Below are positions 10,927-20,599 of a stretch of DNA of 64,000 nt, one piece after another. Source of the stretch: Thysanoteuthis rhombus (taxonomy: Eukaryota > Mollusca > Cephalopoda > Oegopsida > Thysanoteuthidae); contig OY735227.1 of assembly GCA_963457665.1 (NCBI GenBank), positions 45,336,459 through 45,400,458 on the forward strand, in the 5' to 3' direction. The translations under genes were made by a program, and so were the position numbers. Each line of letters starts with the position of its first letter. Positions within the stretch are counted from its first letter, which is position 1. The notes under the pieces are model-generated. The model did not search any database. It saw only the letters and a program-made list of their open reading frames with translations, and was not told the DNA's origin.

Positions 10927-10960
10927 CTGATGAAGGCTGTTGAGTACAACGGCTGAAATG
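10927..10960 (+). promoter_or_regulatory. Hammerhead-like hairpin in the PLE 3' region
   Basis: CTGATGA (10927-10933) is followed by A, an 8-bp stem GGCTGTTG / CAACGGCT closing a four-base loop AGTA, and then GAAA (10955-10958). The boxes CUGANGA and GAAA around a stem are those of the hammerhead ribozyme core, and PLEs are known to carry such ribozymes. The extra A before the stem and the unclear cleavage triplet argue for caution. The second PLE fragment has the equivalent hairpin at 19999-20033. Confidence 0.5.
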
Positions 10961-11044
10961 TTGTATGAAAAACAACCAAGATGAGGATAGTCTGAATAAT
11001 AGAAATAACTATAATATTGTTTTTTCTGTCCATCTACCTTTATA

Positions 11045-11175
11045 TACCATTAGGAAATGGATATATAATCTGACAGAATATTTATGAATGTGTTATATCA
11101 TTTGAAACTCTAGTGACTCATCCTCTGTGTGATAACAGGTCATTTCAAATAGAGTCTCAAATAATATAACACATT
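11045..11175. repeat. Palindromic foldback of the SINE tail module
   Basis: GTGTTATATCATTTGAAACT on the left is mirrored by AGTCTCAAATAATATAACAC on the right, with the CTGTGT-containing tail module between them. The arms together span nearly the whole segment, so it could fold into a long hairpin. Pieces match 6640-6730 and 11330-11365. Confidence 0.6.
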
Positions 11176-11194
11176 ATGGGCCTTTCCATTACTG

Positions 11195-11410
11195 GTGGCA
11201 GTTCAACTCAATGGTAAGAGCAACATCACGTGGCTACTCTATCAGTTACAGGTTCAATTCCTTTAGCAGCCCCAATTTCTTTCATCATCTATTCTATTTA
11301 CATTGTCTAGGTCAAATGATACATAATAGGAGATCATTTCAAATAAGAGTTACAATGTGATATAACGTAATTCATATTCATTCTGTCTGATCATATATAT
11401 CCTTTTCTGA
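11195..11410 (+). repeat. tRNA-derived SINE-like unit
   Basis: The head (11201-11275) has CAACTCAATGGTAAGAG at the A-box position and GGTTCAATTCC at the B-box position, and starts and ends with complementary GGGC/GCCC-type bases, as a decayed tRNA would. The tail from about 11283 (ATTGTCTAGGTCAAATGA onward) matches the tail of the unit at 6435-6790. The flanks on both sides carry related ATCATTTCAAAT blocks, so it may have inserted into, or share ancestry with, the neighbouring palindrome. Confidence 0.6.
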
Positions 11411-11488
11411 ATAACATAATTGCTGTGTTGAAAGAAACAAATAGAGCAGATATAGACATTGAATAAACAAAATGAGAATTAAAGAGTT

Positions 11489-11529
<41 letters not shown>
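11489..11529. repeat. (TA)n microsatellite
   Basis: About 20 TA units with no interruption. Confidence 0.95.
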
Positions 11530-11533
<4 letters not shown>

Positions 11534-13064
11534 AATGAAATAAAATACTGAAGAACAAATTACCAACATAAACATTAAGTATATTATCAATGCATAGTAC
11601 CAGCTATGACAAGTAAGTGCAAAATCTGGAAACGTACAAAACCACTCGAAAACTAACACAGAATAGAATAGAGACCAATGGACAAAGCAATGTTTGGAAT
11701 AACTCCTAAAAAATATTAGCACGTATCTGAGAGTGGATAAGTGTGATGGATATCGTAGAAGAAAAATGAAGATTGGATAGGCTCATAGCAAGACGAAGGC
11801 TTAACAGTAGGAAAAAACAGTTACAAGATGTGGAGACAAGATAGAAAAGTTTGGTGGTAAGACATGGCAGATATTAGCACAATCTTGCTCATCATGGAAG
11901 GAGATAGAAAACCTTTCTATCTAATTCTTTTTCTATCGATTTCTAGTTTTTCTTCATCTTTACTTATCTATCTAATTTTGTTCCTACTTATTCCATCCAG
12001 GGTTTTGCTTTCAAAATGAAATATGATTTCTTTAGATGGAAACTCTTACTTTAACTGAGAAAAGTATTTTTTATAAAACCTTTTCTATTGTTGTACCTCC
12101 TGGGAAAACAATGGTATTAATGTTGGTATTTCATTTGATCTGAGAATGCCAATACCTGTTGGTCAACCAATGAGAAATTTCCCTGTAGACTACCAAATGA
12201 GAATACCATATGAATATTGAGATGAACAAAAATTATTCTCATTTGCTCTATTCTTTTCACAAGTAATCTGCAATTTTATCTCTGTATTGTTGCATGTATG
12301 TATGTATGCATCTATCTATCTATTGCATTGTATTTATGGACATCTAATCCAGTTCATTATCTATCAATACATATGTATATATTCCCTCAAAAGAGATATC
12401 TTCAGAACAAGAATATATATACATGAAAAGAATGGATATGGATCCAACAGAATGTTGTGGAAAGTTTACCGTGTGGAAAGGAAAAAAGACTTGATACTAA
12501 TTAGTACATAAATTATAATTGCTTACATTTTGCCCCAGGAATAGCAAGCTTCTTCAGAGCATCAAGGCAAAAAATGATATGAGAAGATGGTGAAACTATA
12601 TATACGTCCTCATAATAGTTGGGGTTGAGAAAATGTTATGTTGGGTTATGGATAGAGAAGAAGGGGTTTTATTACTGTATTTCAAGAAATGGGTCTGCTG
12701 GTGGTTGGGTTTCCTTGAAAAGGGTTTTCTTTTCAATTGATAAGGCTGTCTGGGTTTATCTATGAAGATGTCTGGTGGAAGAAAATGAAGTTGTTGTGAT
12801 TAAGTGGTTAGTGCTGGTATGGGAAAGATTAGAGCCATACAGAAAATAGGATGATGATGGGATATCAAAGGGATCTATAAAAATGTGTGTATGAGAGGTA
12901 AAAGGGTTGAGAGTCATTCCAGTGAAGCATCAAATATGTTGCCCTTATTTATATGAGGTGTTATTCTGTGTTGAATAAGGACTAACCTTGCTAATGGTAG
13001 TGCCAATAGAAACCTCCTAGGGTGCTGAATGATCATATTGCTGATTGAGAGGAGGGTGGATTCA
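11530..13064. other. No recognisable gene
   Basis: AT-rich DNA with short TATG and CTAT runs near 12294-12325. No repeat shared with the rest of the window and no believable coding frame. Confidence 0.55.
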
Positions 13065-13065
13065 A

Positions 13066-13066
<1 letters not shown>

Positions 13067-13118
<52 letters not shown>
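13067..13118. repeat. (AT)n microsatellite
   Basis: About 26 AT units. Confidence 0.95.
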
Positions 13119-13121
<3 letters not shown>

Positions 13122-13699
13122 TTATAAATTGTGTTACATTGTATAGAAACTTATTTGAAATAATCTTTCATCATTACACAGTTAAAATATCACTCAATTT
13201 AGACAATGTTGATAGAATAAACAATTAAAAAAAATGGATCAGTTTAGATATTCATTCAGTTGGACCAAACATTTCGTAAACATATACATATACATATATA
13301 CACATTTTTGTGACCCCCTATAAAGACTGATGCCAGTATCAAATCAAGCATCTGCCATTGGTTTGTTGCACAGCAAATGAATTGTAACTCAAAGGGCAAA
13401 AAATATGAATAAACAATATTATGAGATATCTGAAGTGAGATTAGGAAAAATAATTTCATGCATGAATGAAATTATCAACCTTCATTAAATCATTAATTTC
13501 TATCATTGTTAACAAAATCTTTTATAGATTCTGGTGTTTATAGTTTTTTCTAAAAAGAAGTGGACACTGATCTTTACTGACCTTTATGATTCATAGTTAG
13601 AAGTGGAGTCAAAGTATTTATTATTTGCATTCCAAAGTTCACAAAGGTTGGATTACAACTTCTCTCTCATGCAAAAACCAGGGAAACTGGAAATCACTC

Positions 13700-14335
13700 A
13701 GAGAATGCATACCTCTGCCAATACCATTGTCAGGGGGAGTGACTGTGCATGGATCTACCCCAAAATTTATTCAGCTTTCACAATATATCATTGAAATTCA
13801 TTGAGAACTTTTGGAGATATCGTGTTGAAAAACTTGAAGATTTGGCAATATTATATAGTTTTGACATATAGCTATGACATAGGGTGGGTTATTGTGTTTG
13901 GATCTTCACCAAAATCTTATCAGTTCTTTTGTAGCCTACTGTCAACCTTTCCACAAAATGTCATTGAAATCCATTGAGAACTTTTAGAAATATCTTGGGG
14001 ATAGACCAGAAAATTTTGTAATATTATGTGGTTTGGAAATACTTAACTTAAGGGAGATTATTGTGGAAGGATCCACTCTGAAATTTGATCAGTCCTTTCG
14101 TAGCCTACTGCCTATATCTCCAAATAATTTCATAGAAATTCATTGCAAACTTTTGGAATTATTGTATACTAAGTCATGAGTATCTACATATGCCTAAATG
14201 TAATTGAAAAAAATGAAAAAATATCCCCCATTAGAAAAAACTCTCTGGATCCACTCCAAATTTCACCACCTCTTCTTTACCTCATTGCCCACCCTTCCAT
14301 TAAGACATTGGTTACATGACATTTTCTATTGAGTA
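13700..14335. repeat. Modular repeat family F, about 168-bp units in tandem
   Basis: An anchor of the form CATTGAAATTCATTGAGAAC followed by TTTTGGAGATAT occurs near 13791, 13961 and 14128, with a partial unit at 14240-14310, giving a ~168-bp period. Each unit also has a preceding block of the AGCCTACTGCC type. The array starts near ACCTCTGCCAATACC; another copy ends in the reverse complement, GGCAGAGGT (48184-48195), so the full element probably has terminal inverted repeats. Related copies lie at 26325-26600, 47870-48200 and 56240-56550. Confidence 0.75.
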
Positions 14336-15931
14336 ACAGGAAACAATCAAGAATTTCATATCTTATCTCTCATTTGACAAATTTTAGTTCTTAAAAAAGC
14401 TAAATCATGGTTTTCAGACATGAGGAATGCATGTAATATTGTCCTCAGTGCACACACGGAATGTGCAGAAACATAGGAGAATCCTCATGAGCAACATCAA
14501 TTTTGTGAAAACTATGTTGATTGAGAGAATGTCCTGTTCAGTTCAGTGTTGTTGTCATGTCAGCAGCTTCTTGGTCTACCCCTTGATCAAATACCTATAA
14601 TAATTTGCTTGAGAAATGCTTTCGGGAAACCAGTGTTGCTTCTTTTAATGTGATGAAAGAGTTTGTGTTCCCTACACTTGATGATTTTGGTTATTGGTCA
14701 TTGTTTGGTGGTGTGTTGTAGCTATTCTGTCCTCATATGAACTTGTAGATGGTTTCCTGTTATAAATCTCAGGATGTTATTCTCATCATTAGTCATTTAG
14801 CATCCATTGTTGGATATAGACCTTCCCTAGGATTTGCCACACTCCTGTATCATGGGTGTTGCAGAGCCAAATCTTTCTGGTCTAATTCATCTCTCCATCT
14901 TGTATTCTGCTGGCCTCGGTTGTACATGTGATCTCTGGGAGGTCCATGTTGTGAGTCATGATGTCCATCGGTTGTCTGCCATTCTTGCAACATGACTGAC
15001 CCATTGGCATTTGAGTTTTTTAATGAATTCTATGATGTCTTGGACCCCCATTTTCTTTCTGTCTTGTGATCTCTCCATGTGAGATTGAGCATGATTTTTC
15101 ATGTGCACGTTGCACGGTTCTCAGTTTTTTGGTAAGTTTTTTGGTTGTTTCAGCTCTACAGATGATTATTAGGAGGATATATTGGTTGTATACTCTTCTT
15201 TTTTAGGGTAATGGGATCTCCTTGTGCTTGAAAGTTGAGGTTGTTCTGCCAAAGGCTGGCCACCCTAGAGTGATTCTTCACTTGATTTCTCCTTTTGAGG
15301 ATTTCATGGAGATCCGTTGTCCCAAGTAAATATATTGGTCTACATTCTCCAGTGCTGCGTTTTTGATTTTGATCATTGTGTGTTTATTTCCAACATGATT
15401 GTTGCACGACCTTTATTTTGCTCAAGTTCATGTGAAAGCTGACTTTCTTGCTTTTTTCATTCAGTTCCTATAACATTAGTTGGAGGTTGTGTAGGTTTTC
15501 TGCAAAAAGGATGGTGTCATCTACAAATCTGAGGTTGCTCAGATATTCACTGTCTATTTTGATTCCTTGATTTTCTCAGTCTAGATTTCAGAAGATCACC
15601 TGTAAAGAGTTTGGGTGAGCTGGTAACACCTTGTCTTACTGCTTTTTGAAGTTGACAGGCCTCCAAATCTTTGTGTAGCCTGATAAAGGAGCTGATATGA
15701 CTGTATACATGTTGCTATACTCTAATATATACTAGGTCTATAGCTTGTAGAGTTATAGCCTCCATGATCATGGGAATTTCCACCAAGTCAAAGGCCTTCT
15801 TGAAGTCGATGAATGCTACAGCAAATAGCATTTTGTTTTCAGCTGCTTTTTCTTTTCACTGACTCAACAAATGAAGATGATCCATGGTTGAGCAGCTTCT
15901 TCTAAAGCTAGCTTGTTTCTGTGATTGCTTT

Positions 15932-16345
15932 TCATCTAATGTTTTTGTGATTCAGTTGGAGATAATTTTTGTGAAAAGTCTGCAGACTCACTAGAAGTGA
16001 GAAGAAATTTGTTTGCAGTTGTTGGTGTTTTGGGGGTTTTTTTTCATATGAAAGCATTATAATTGCAGTGTTCCAATCGTCTGGGACTTTACTTTGTTTT
16101 AAGCCTAGCTTGAATAAAATTACTAGTTTCTTAGTGATGATCTTACCAGCCCTTTTGATTTGGTGGATGGTGATATTGTCTGGCCCAGGGGCCTTTTTTT
16201 TCTTTGTTTGTTGGCTTATTTTACCTCCCATGGTGTAACTTCTGGGAAATCCTCGAACTGATTGCCTGTGTCTTGTGTTTGTTGTTTTGCAATCCTTGTT
16301 AGGAGAAGTAAAGTTTTTGGTAGAATTCTTGGGCACATTTGACAA
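15932..16345 (-). pseudogene. RTE reverse transcriptase, N-terminal part
   Basis: The frame contains KKKKAPGPDNITIHQIKRAG, LFKLGLKQSKVPDDWNTAII and a degraded KKPPKHQQLQTNFFSLLVS. These match the RT fingers block (APGPD, IPxDWNxAxI, PISLL) of LINE RTs of the RTE and related clades. The block after it, seen on the same strand at 15830-15780, reads like KAFDLVE, the motif A neighbourhood, in a shifted frame. It is not functional. Confidence 0.85.
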
Positions 16346-16771
16346 TCCTGTCTCTGTCTATTCTTAGGTTTCTATTTTCCTCAAGAATGCTTTTTCAAAA
16401 ATTATTTTGATAATTACTTTTGTGCATCTCCTTTTGTTTCCTCTTCATTTCCTCTTGACTGTTTTATTCAGTTCAGTTGCTTTAATTTTCTCTCTTGTTG
16501 CTGTCAGTGGCTTTAGGTTTTATGTTTTTCCAATGAGATTTTGCTAATTGTTTGTGTGCTCCTCAGTTCAGATATAGTGGTGACTTTTTTCAGAGAGGCT
16601 TTTATTTTGTTGTTGAGTTTGTTGATGCTTGTGTCGTTCTCTTTTGGTTTGGTAAAAATTTTCATATCTGTTTTTCAGTTCAGGCTTGAAGGATCAATTG
16701 AGCTCTTTTGGTACGTTCAGTGGTTGCAGTTTGGTGTGGAACATTTCTTAGCATTCTTTCTTGGTGTTAAT

Positions 16772-17176
16772 TCACATTCCACATCTCACGATTCTGTGGT
16801 CATTCCCTTTGTTGACTTGATTTAGGTCTTGAACGTCTTTGATGGTGTCAGTTTTGTCCGTTAGGATGTAGTCTGTATCGTTCTTGGTTTTGTGGTTGGG
16901 GCTCTTCCTTGTCCATTTTCTCGTGGGTTTATTCTTGAAGAAAGTGTTCATGATTTTGGACCTGTTCATGGTTGCGGAGTTTACAAGATCTTCATCTCTC
17001 TCGTTCTGTACTTTATATCCAAACTCGCTGACACAATGTTCATTCCCTTGTCCTACCTTTTTTCCATAGTTATAAAGAAGATCTTTGCTCTTTAGTTCAA
17101 TTAGTTTTTCTCTGGGTCTTTTCATTTCGGTAATGCTGATTGGACCTCGAGAAGAACTAATTGAAATAAAGAGCAA
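16772..17176 (-). pseudogene. RTE APE-like endonuclease, C-terminal half
   Basis: A 134-codon open frame holds LVNSATMNRSKIMNTFFKNK, TRKWTRKSPNHKTKNDTDYI and NQVNKGNDHRIVR. Functional relatives have WTWxSPxGxTKNxIDYI and SDHRxVR, so the catalytic-site SDH is NDH and IDYI is TDYI here. In active LINEs this domain nicks the target DNA for reverse transcription. The front half of the domain is missing. The last 20 codons upstream overlap the inverted repeat at 17066-17194 and are probably not original. Confidence 0.88.
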
Positions 17177-17194
17177 ATACCTTCATAACTATGG
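17066..17194. repeat. Inverted repeat at the 5' edge of the RTE copy
   Basis: A ~40-bp arm at 17066-17107 beginning CCATAGTTATAAAGAAGATC is mirrored at 17157-17194, ending CTTCATAACTATGG, with about 50 bases between. Arms agree at most positions. Such a short inverted duplication at the 5' end of a truncated LINE is what twin priming or end-joining repair can leave. Confidence 0.75.
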
Positions 17195-17784
17195 AACTGG
17201 AAAACTCCAATTCTGTTATGAAGTGCTTTGGTTCAGGTTTCACATTCAAGCCCATATAGGATGATAGGTAATATGTAGATGTTACATGACTTAGTTTACA
17301 CCCATTATTTTGTTGAAGATTGTTCTTGCTGTTTTTGTTCAAATAAGGAAACAAAATCAACTCCGGACTTTGTACTGAAGTTTGACAAAAACATGATCAG
17401 TTAATTTGGCTTATAACTGATCAGATGGTAAGCAATAAAAAAATTAGCTCTCCCCTGATGCAATAGTCAATTAACATGAGGAGTGACTTTCTCTGATGAA
17501 GCATTAATAAATCATAAATTTCATAGACTTGAATTTCTTTTTTAACCCATGACTTTTGTTACAACACTTTACTGTCTACATGTTTATGTTTTTTATGACA
17601 TTTTTTCCCATTATTTCCCAAATGAAATAAAGTGTCTGCAAGCATAGATCAAATATCTGCATATCCTGGCACTAATTACCAAGGCATATAATGTTATATG
17701 TTACTTGACTAATTTGATGAAGTCATTACTAAGAGAAAATGCTTTGGTCATCTGCGATCTCTTCTCCCCTGAGGTTCATTATCA

Positions 17785-18004
17785 ATAAATGGGTTTGATC
17801 AACGTACCCTTGAATATCACATCATCTTGATGAAAACTTATATGATTGTACGCTAACAGATCTTTACAAACTGAGTTTTGTCTCTCTAGCTTTATGGACC
17901 CTTTAATATCCTGCTTTTCCCAACCTGCTAATTTGGCTTTCTTTTCAGTTTTCATTCCGAATTCTTCTTTCAGCCAACTTTCCGCTTTCTTTTCATAGGA
18001 TGAC
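17785..18004 (-). other. Unidentified open frame without ATG, lysine/glutamate-rich
   Basis: On the minus strand a frame of roughly 75 codons runs from an upstream TAA to a TGA near 17788 and reads SYEKKAESWLKEEFG, then KTEKKAKLAGWEKQDIKGSI and QNSVCKDLLAYNHISFHQDD. Its charged, helical composition looks more protein-like than the surrounding AT-rich frames. There is no matching domain I recognise; it may be a relic of a transposon protein or chance. Confidence 0.25.
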
Positions 18005-18369
18005 CAAATCCCTTAGTTTCTCTTATAAGACTCTTTTTTAAAAATTATCAAACTCTCTTCTATCTGTCATTTTCTGTGCTGCCTCTATCATAACAGCATA
18101 ATCCTGACAGGCCAGTTCTTGTATTTGAGCCCCTGTTGTCTCTGGTTGCACAAAGGAACAAAGAACATCTGGTTACTTGAACCATATCTCCAGTTCCCTA
18201 ATGTTTTGTTAACAAATGGCTTTGTTCTCATTCCTGTTCATAATGACCTACAACCTCTTGCTCTTAGAATGAGGCTCCCTCAAAAGTATGCCTTTTGCAT
18301 CTGCAAGACTTCCAATCATGGTGAGACGTTTTTGCATAAAGACATGACATATGAAAAGATTTTACAGTA

Positions 18370-18745
18370 GATCTGGTGAGTCACTCAATAGAAACTGTCA
18401 CAAGCAAAACTTCTGTCAGCAGCATGCCATGCAGGGATGATCAATTAAAAAGTTTAGAAAGAGGTTGATCAATGGATACTTTTTCTATCTTCTCTTGGTG
18501 GGTAGTGATCAGAAAAAAAAAGGCTTAAATGCTGCTGGACAAAAACTCACATCGCAAGTTTAACCCTCCTGGGGGGATTTTTTGAAAAACGAAAAAACTT
18601 TTTGTTAGACATAATAAGGAGTTATGTTTAAGTTCTCAGCCCTCTTGCTCCTCTAGTGTGGCCTCCACATGAAATGCATGCACAGCCAGCTAGACCAACT
18701 TGGAAACTGAAGAAACCTATGTTGACAGTTTTGGTGGATGGTTTG
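18370..18745 (+). repeat. Dispersed repeat family B, copy at 18.4 kb
   Basis: Starts near GATCTGGTGAGTCACTCAAT, contains CATGCCATG and TGATCAATTA, then TAGACATAATAAGGAGTTA, CAGCCCTCT and ends with CCTATGTTGACAGTTTTGG. It is the cleanest uninterrupted copy and defines the block order used for the others. Confidence 0.75.
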
Positions 18746-18849
18746 AATTTGACTGTACAGAATAAGTAGAGAAACAAAGTATACAAAAAGGTTAAGGTAT
18801 ATACATGAGCTAATATTGAACAAGAAATTAGATACCATCGTAGTTTATA

Positions 18850-18873
18850 AAATATATATATATATATATATAT
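18850..18873. repeat. (TA)n microsatellite
   Basis: About 12 TA units just after a family B copy. Confidence 0.9.
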
Positions 18874-19354
18874 GCATACAAAAAATATGTATATTTGAAT
18901 TTATTTTATCAAATTGCTGGATACTTTCCAGGCAGACCTGAGAGACTCCAAACTTCTGGATTTTACTTGCTTTGGTTTTATTAATCAATTGAATCATGAA
19001 CCAAACACTGCGAATGCATCCCTCAATTATTTGATTATGATTCTTTCATATGCATCAGAAAATTGCTTTTCCTCTGGAAGCATTTTGTTGAAAAGTGGAT
19101 CCAATAACATTTTTAGTAATTTGTTTGAAAAGAAGATTCACATTGTATTTATAAATTCTAAATTCAGATAAACAATAAGTCTCATGTTTGCTTTTATGAA
19201 TTTTTTCTTTTACATCTAATGCAAGTTAGATTCCAATTGTGCATATTTAAAAGGTCATTTTATTTATTGTAAAAAAACTTATTCTTTGTAGACTATTAAA
19301 ATTTATGTATTTGAACTGTGTTTTTATATTCTACACTCAGAATTTGTATTACTT

Positions 19355-19487
19355 TGATAAAATGAACCCTTTTTACATTATCAATCAAATTATTTTTTTA
19401 CATGAATCAAATCGATCCATTTAACATTATTCCAGTCAAATTGACTCTTTTTACATTACTTCAATCAAATTGATCCTTTTTACAACA
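19355..19487. repeat. ~30-bp minisatellite next to a family B copy
   Basis: Four degenerate units of the form TCAATCAAATTGATCCTTTT followed by TACATTACT. Units of the same motif occur at 20408-20500, on the other side of the neighbouring family B copy. Confidence 0.65.
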
Positions 19488-19784
19488 CGTATGTTTAGTC
19501 ACTTGATAAAAACTGTCATGGGACCAACATCTTTTGGCAGCATGCCATGATGGAGTGATCAATAAGAAAAATAAAAAAGGTTGATCAATAAGTAAATTGC
19601 TTCTCTGGTCTTCCTGATCAATTATCTCAACCTTGTTCCAGAGGGGTAGGTGGTCTCCCTTTTCTTTCCATACCTGGTCAGCTATACCCGATTTATTGGT
19701 TTCACCTTTACTCACCGCTTTTCGGTGTTCTTCCACCTGAACCTTTAAGGGGCGACATGTTTCACCTGTGTATTCGTGCAGCTG

Positions 19785-19895
19785 TGGGCTAAAAATTAGC
19801 ACCTGTTGTCCACATGGACACAGTGCAGTGGTTACAGCATCAGACAAATTACTGTTAAGTAATCTGATGGTTCTAGGTTCGATCCTAGTGTGAGA
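19785..19895 (+). repeat. tRNA-like A/B-box segment, second copy
   Basis: CAGTGCAGTGGTTA (19821-19834) and a textbook B box GGTTCGATCC (19876-19885) sit about 42 bases apart. CAAATTACT and AGTAATCTG between them can pair. It is the counterpart of 10720-10850 and less decayed at the B box. Confidence 0.7.
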
Positions 19896-19998
19896 TATAA
19901 CAATACTACTAACGCTAAAGAGGGGAGTACGGTCAATATACCCCCGTCGGATAAATAAAGGGTTTGATTCGTTACTTCCCAAATCTACCAGATGATAC

Positions 19999-20033
19999 CT
20001 GACGAAGTCCGTAGAGTGCAACGGCCGAAACGT
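19999..20033 (+). promoter_or_regulatory. Hammerhead-like hairpin, second PLE copy
   Basis: CTGACGA (19999-20005) fits CUGANGA, followed by A, an imperfect stem GTCCGTAG / CAACGGCC with loop AGTG, then GAAAC and the palindrome ACGT. Comparison with 10927-10960 suggests an ancestral perfect 8-bp stem GGCCGTTG / CAACGGCC; both copies have decayed differently around it. Confidence 0.5.
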
Positions 20034-20407
20034 ATGAAAAACAACCAAGATGAGGATGGTCCGAATATCAATAGAAATAATAATAATACCTCATCTCAGA
20101 AATTCCGAGATATACTAAAAAAAGTCCTGATTTTCAAAAAAAACAAGCATGAAAACTAGCTGACACTAACTATGGACTGATTTAGGATAAACTTACATAG
20201 TAGATTGAACCGCCGCTAAATATCTATTCTTGGTAGAATATTAAAAAAAACAAAAAGGCTCTTTTTTTCAAGACATAATAAGGAGTAAATGTTTAAATTT
20301 TCAGTTCTGTACGTCCATTAGTACAGCTAGACCAACTTAAAAACTGAAGGAACCTATATTAACGTTGACTATTTTGATGTTGCCAGTTTTGGTTGGGAAT
20401 TTCTAAA

Positions 20408-20500
20408 ATACTTCAGACAAATTGATCCTTTTTACAACAGATCTGGTGAGTTGCTCAATCAAATTGATCCTTTCTGAAAACATTCAATCAAAATGGATAT
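20408..20500. repeat. ~30-bp minisatellite, second array
   Basis: Three loose units of AATTGATCCTTT, interrupted by a fragment ACAGATCTGGTGAGTTGCTC that resembles the start of family B. It mirrors the array at 19355-19487. Confidence 0.5.
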
Positions 20501-20599
20501 CATTCATTCTATCTCATATGACTTTCCACAAACATCTTTGATTTTTTTTTTGATTTTAAACAAAATTCTATGATCTTTTGTCTTTTTCTTAATATTTTT

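Larger units (their letters stand above)
8966..11012 (+). mobile_element. Penelope-like element (PLE), 5' truncated, with RT, GIY-YIG endonuclease and 3' region
   Basis: A retroelement fragment reads left to right as RT fingers, RT palm, GIY-YIG endonuclease, then about 325 bases of 3' sequence. The RT plus GIY-YIG order is diagnostic of endonuclease-bearing PLEs. Its 3' region is shared, block by block, with the second fragment at 19785-20088. The 5' edge is where recognisable RT begins, so the front of the element is missing. It carries several frameshifts, a stop and a changed catalytic residue, so it is dead. Confidence 0.92.
14781..17200 (-). mobile_element. RTE-clade LINE, longest copy
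   Basis: On the minus strand the order is endonuclease remnant (about 17140-16772), RT fingers and palm (about 16345-15450), then C-terminal region and 3' end at 14781, near a short TCATCAT tail. It is the most complete of the RTE copies here yet lacks the front of the endonuclease. Frames are repeatedly broken. The 5' boundary region contains an inverted repeat (see separate entry). Gene family: RTE-type, with APE-like endonuclease and a single ORF. Confidence 0.88.
19618..20088. mobile_element. PLE fragment with inverted 5' half
   Basis: The left part, read on the minus strand (19785 to 19618), encodes the GIY-YIG piece HEYTGETCRPLKVQVEEHRK through LPLWNKVEIIDQED. The right part (19785-20088), read on the plus strand, is the PLE 3' region with tRNA-like boxes and the hairpin. 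So the two halves point in opposite directions and meet near 19785. This 5'-inverted structure is known for PLE and LINE insertions. It ends near the AATAATAATAAT run at 20075. Confidence 0.88.
19492..20403 (+). repeat. Dispersed repeat family B, split by a PLE fragment
   Basis: The front block (TTAGTCACT, CATGCCATG, TGATCAATAA) lies at 19492-19617 and the rear blocks (AGACATAATAAGGAGTAAAT, CCAGTTTTGG) at 20090-20403. The middle is a PLE fragment. The uninterrupted copies at 18370 and 21641 are contiguous across this point, so the PLE inserted into an existing family B copy. Confidence 0.75.

Noticed and set aside
11195-11280. Possible functional tRNA gene
   Set aside because: A- and B-box-like sequences exist but the stems do not pair well, and the shared tail module marks it as a SINE-like repeat.
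19461-20048. Single 195-codon minus-strand protein
   Set aside because: Only its middle is GIY-YIG. The first half is the antisense of the PLE 3' region and the last part is family B, so the frame is a chance fusion across an inversion.
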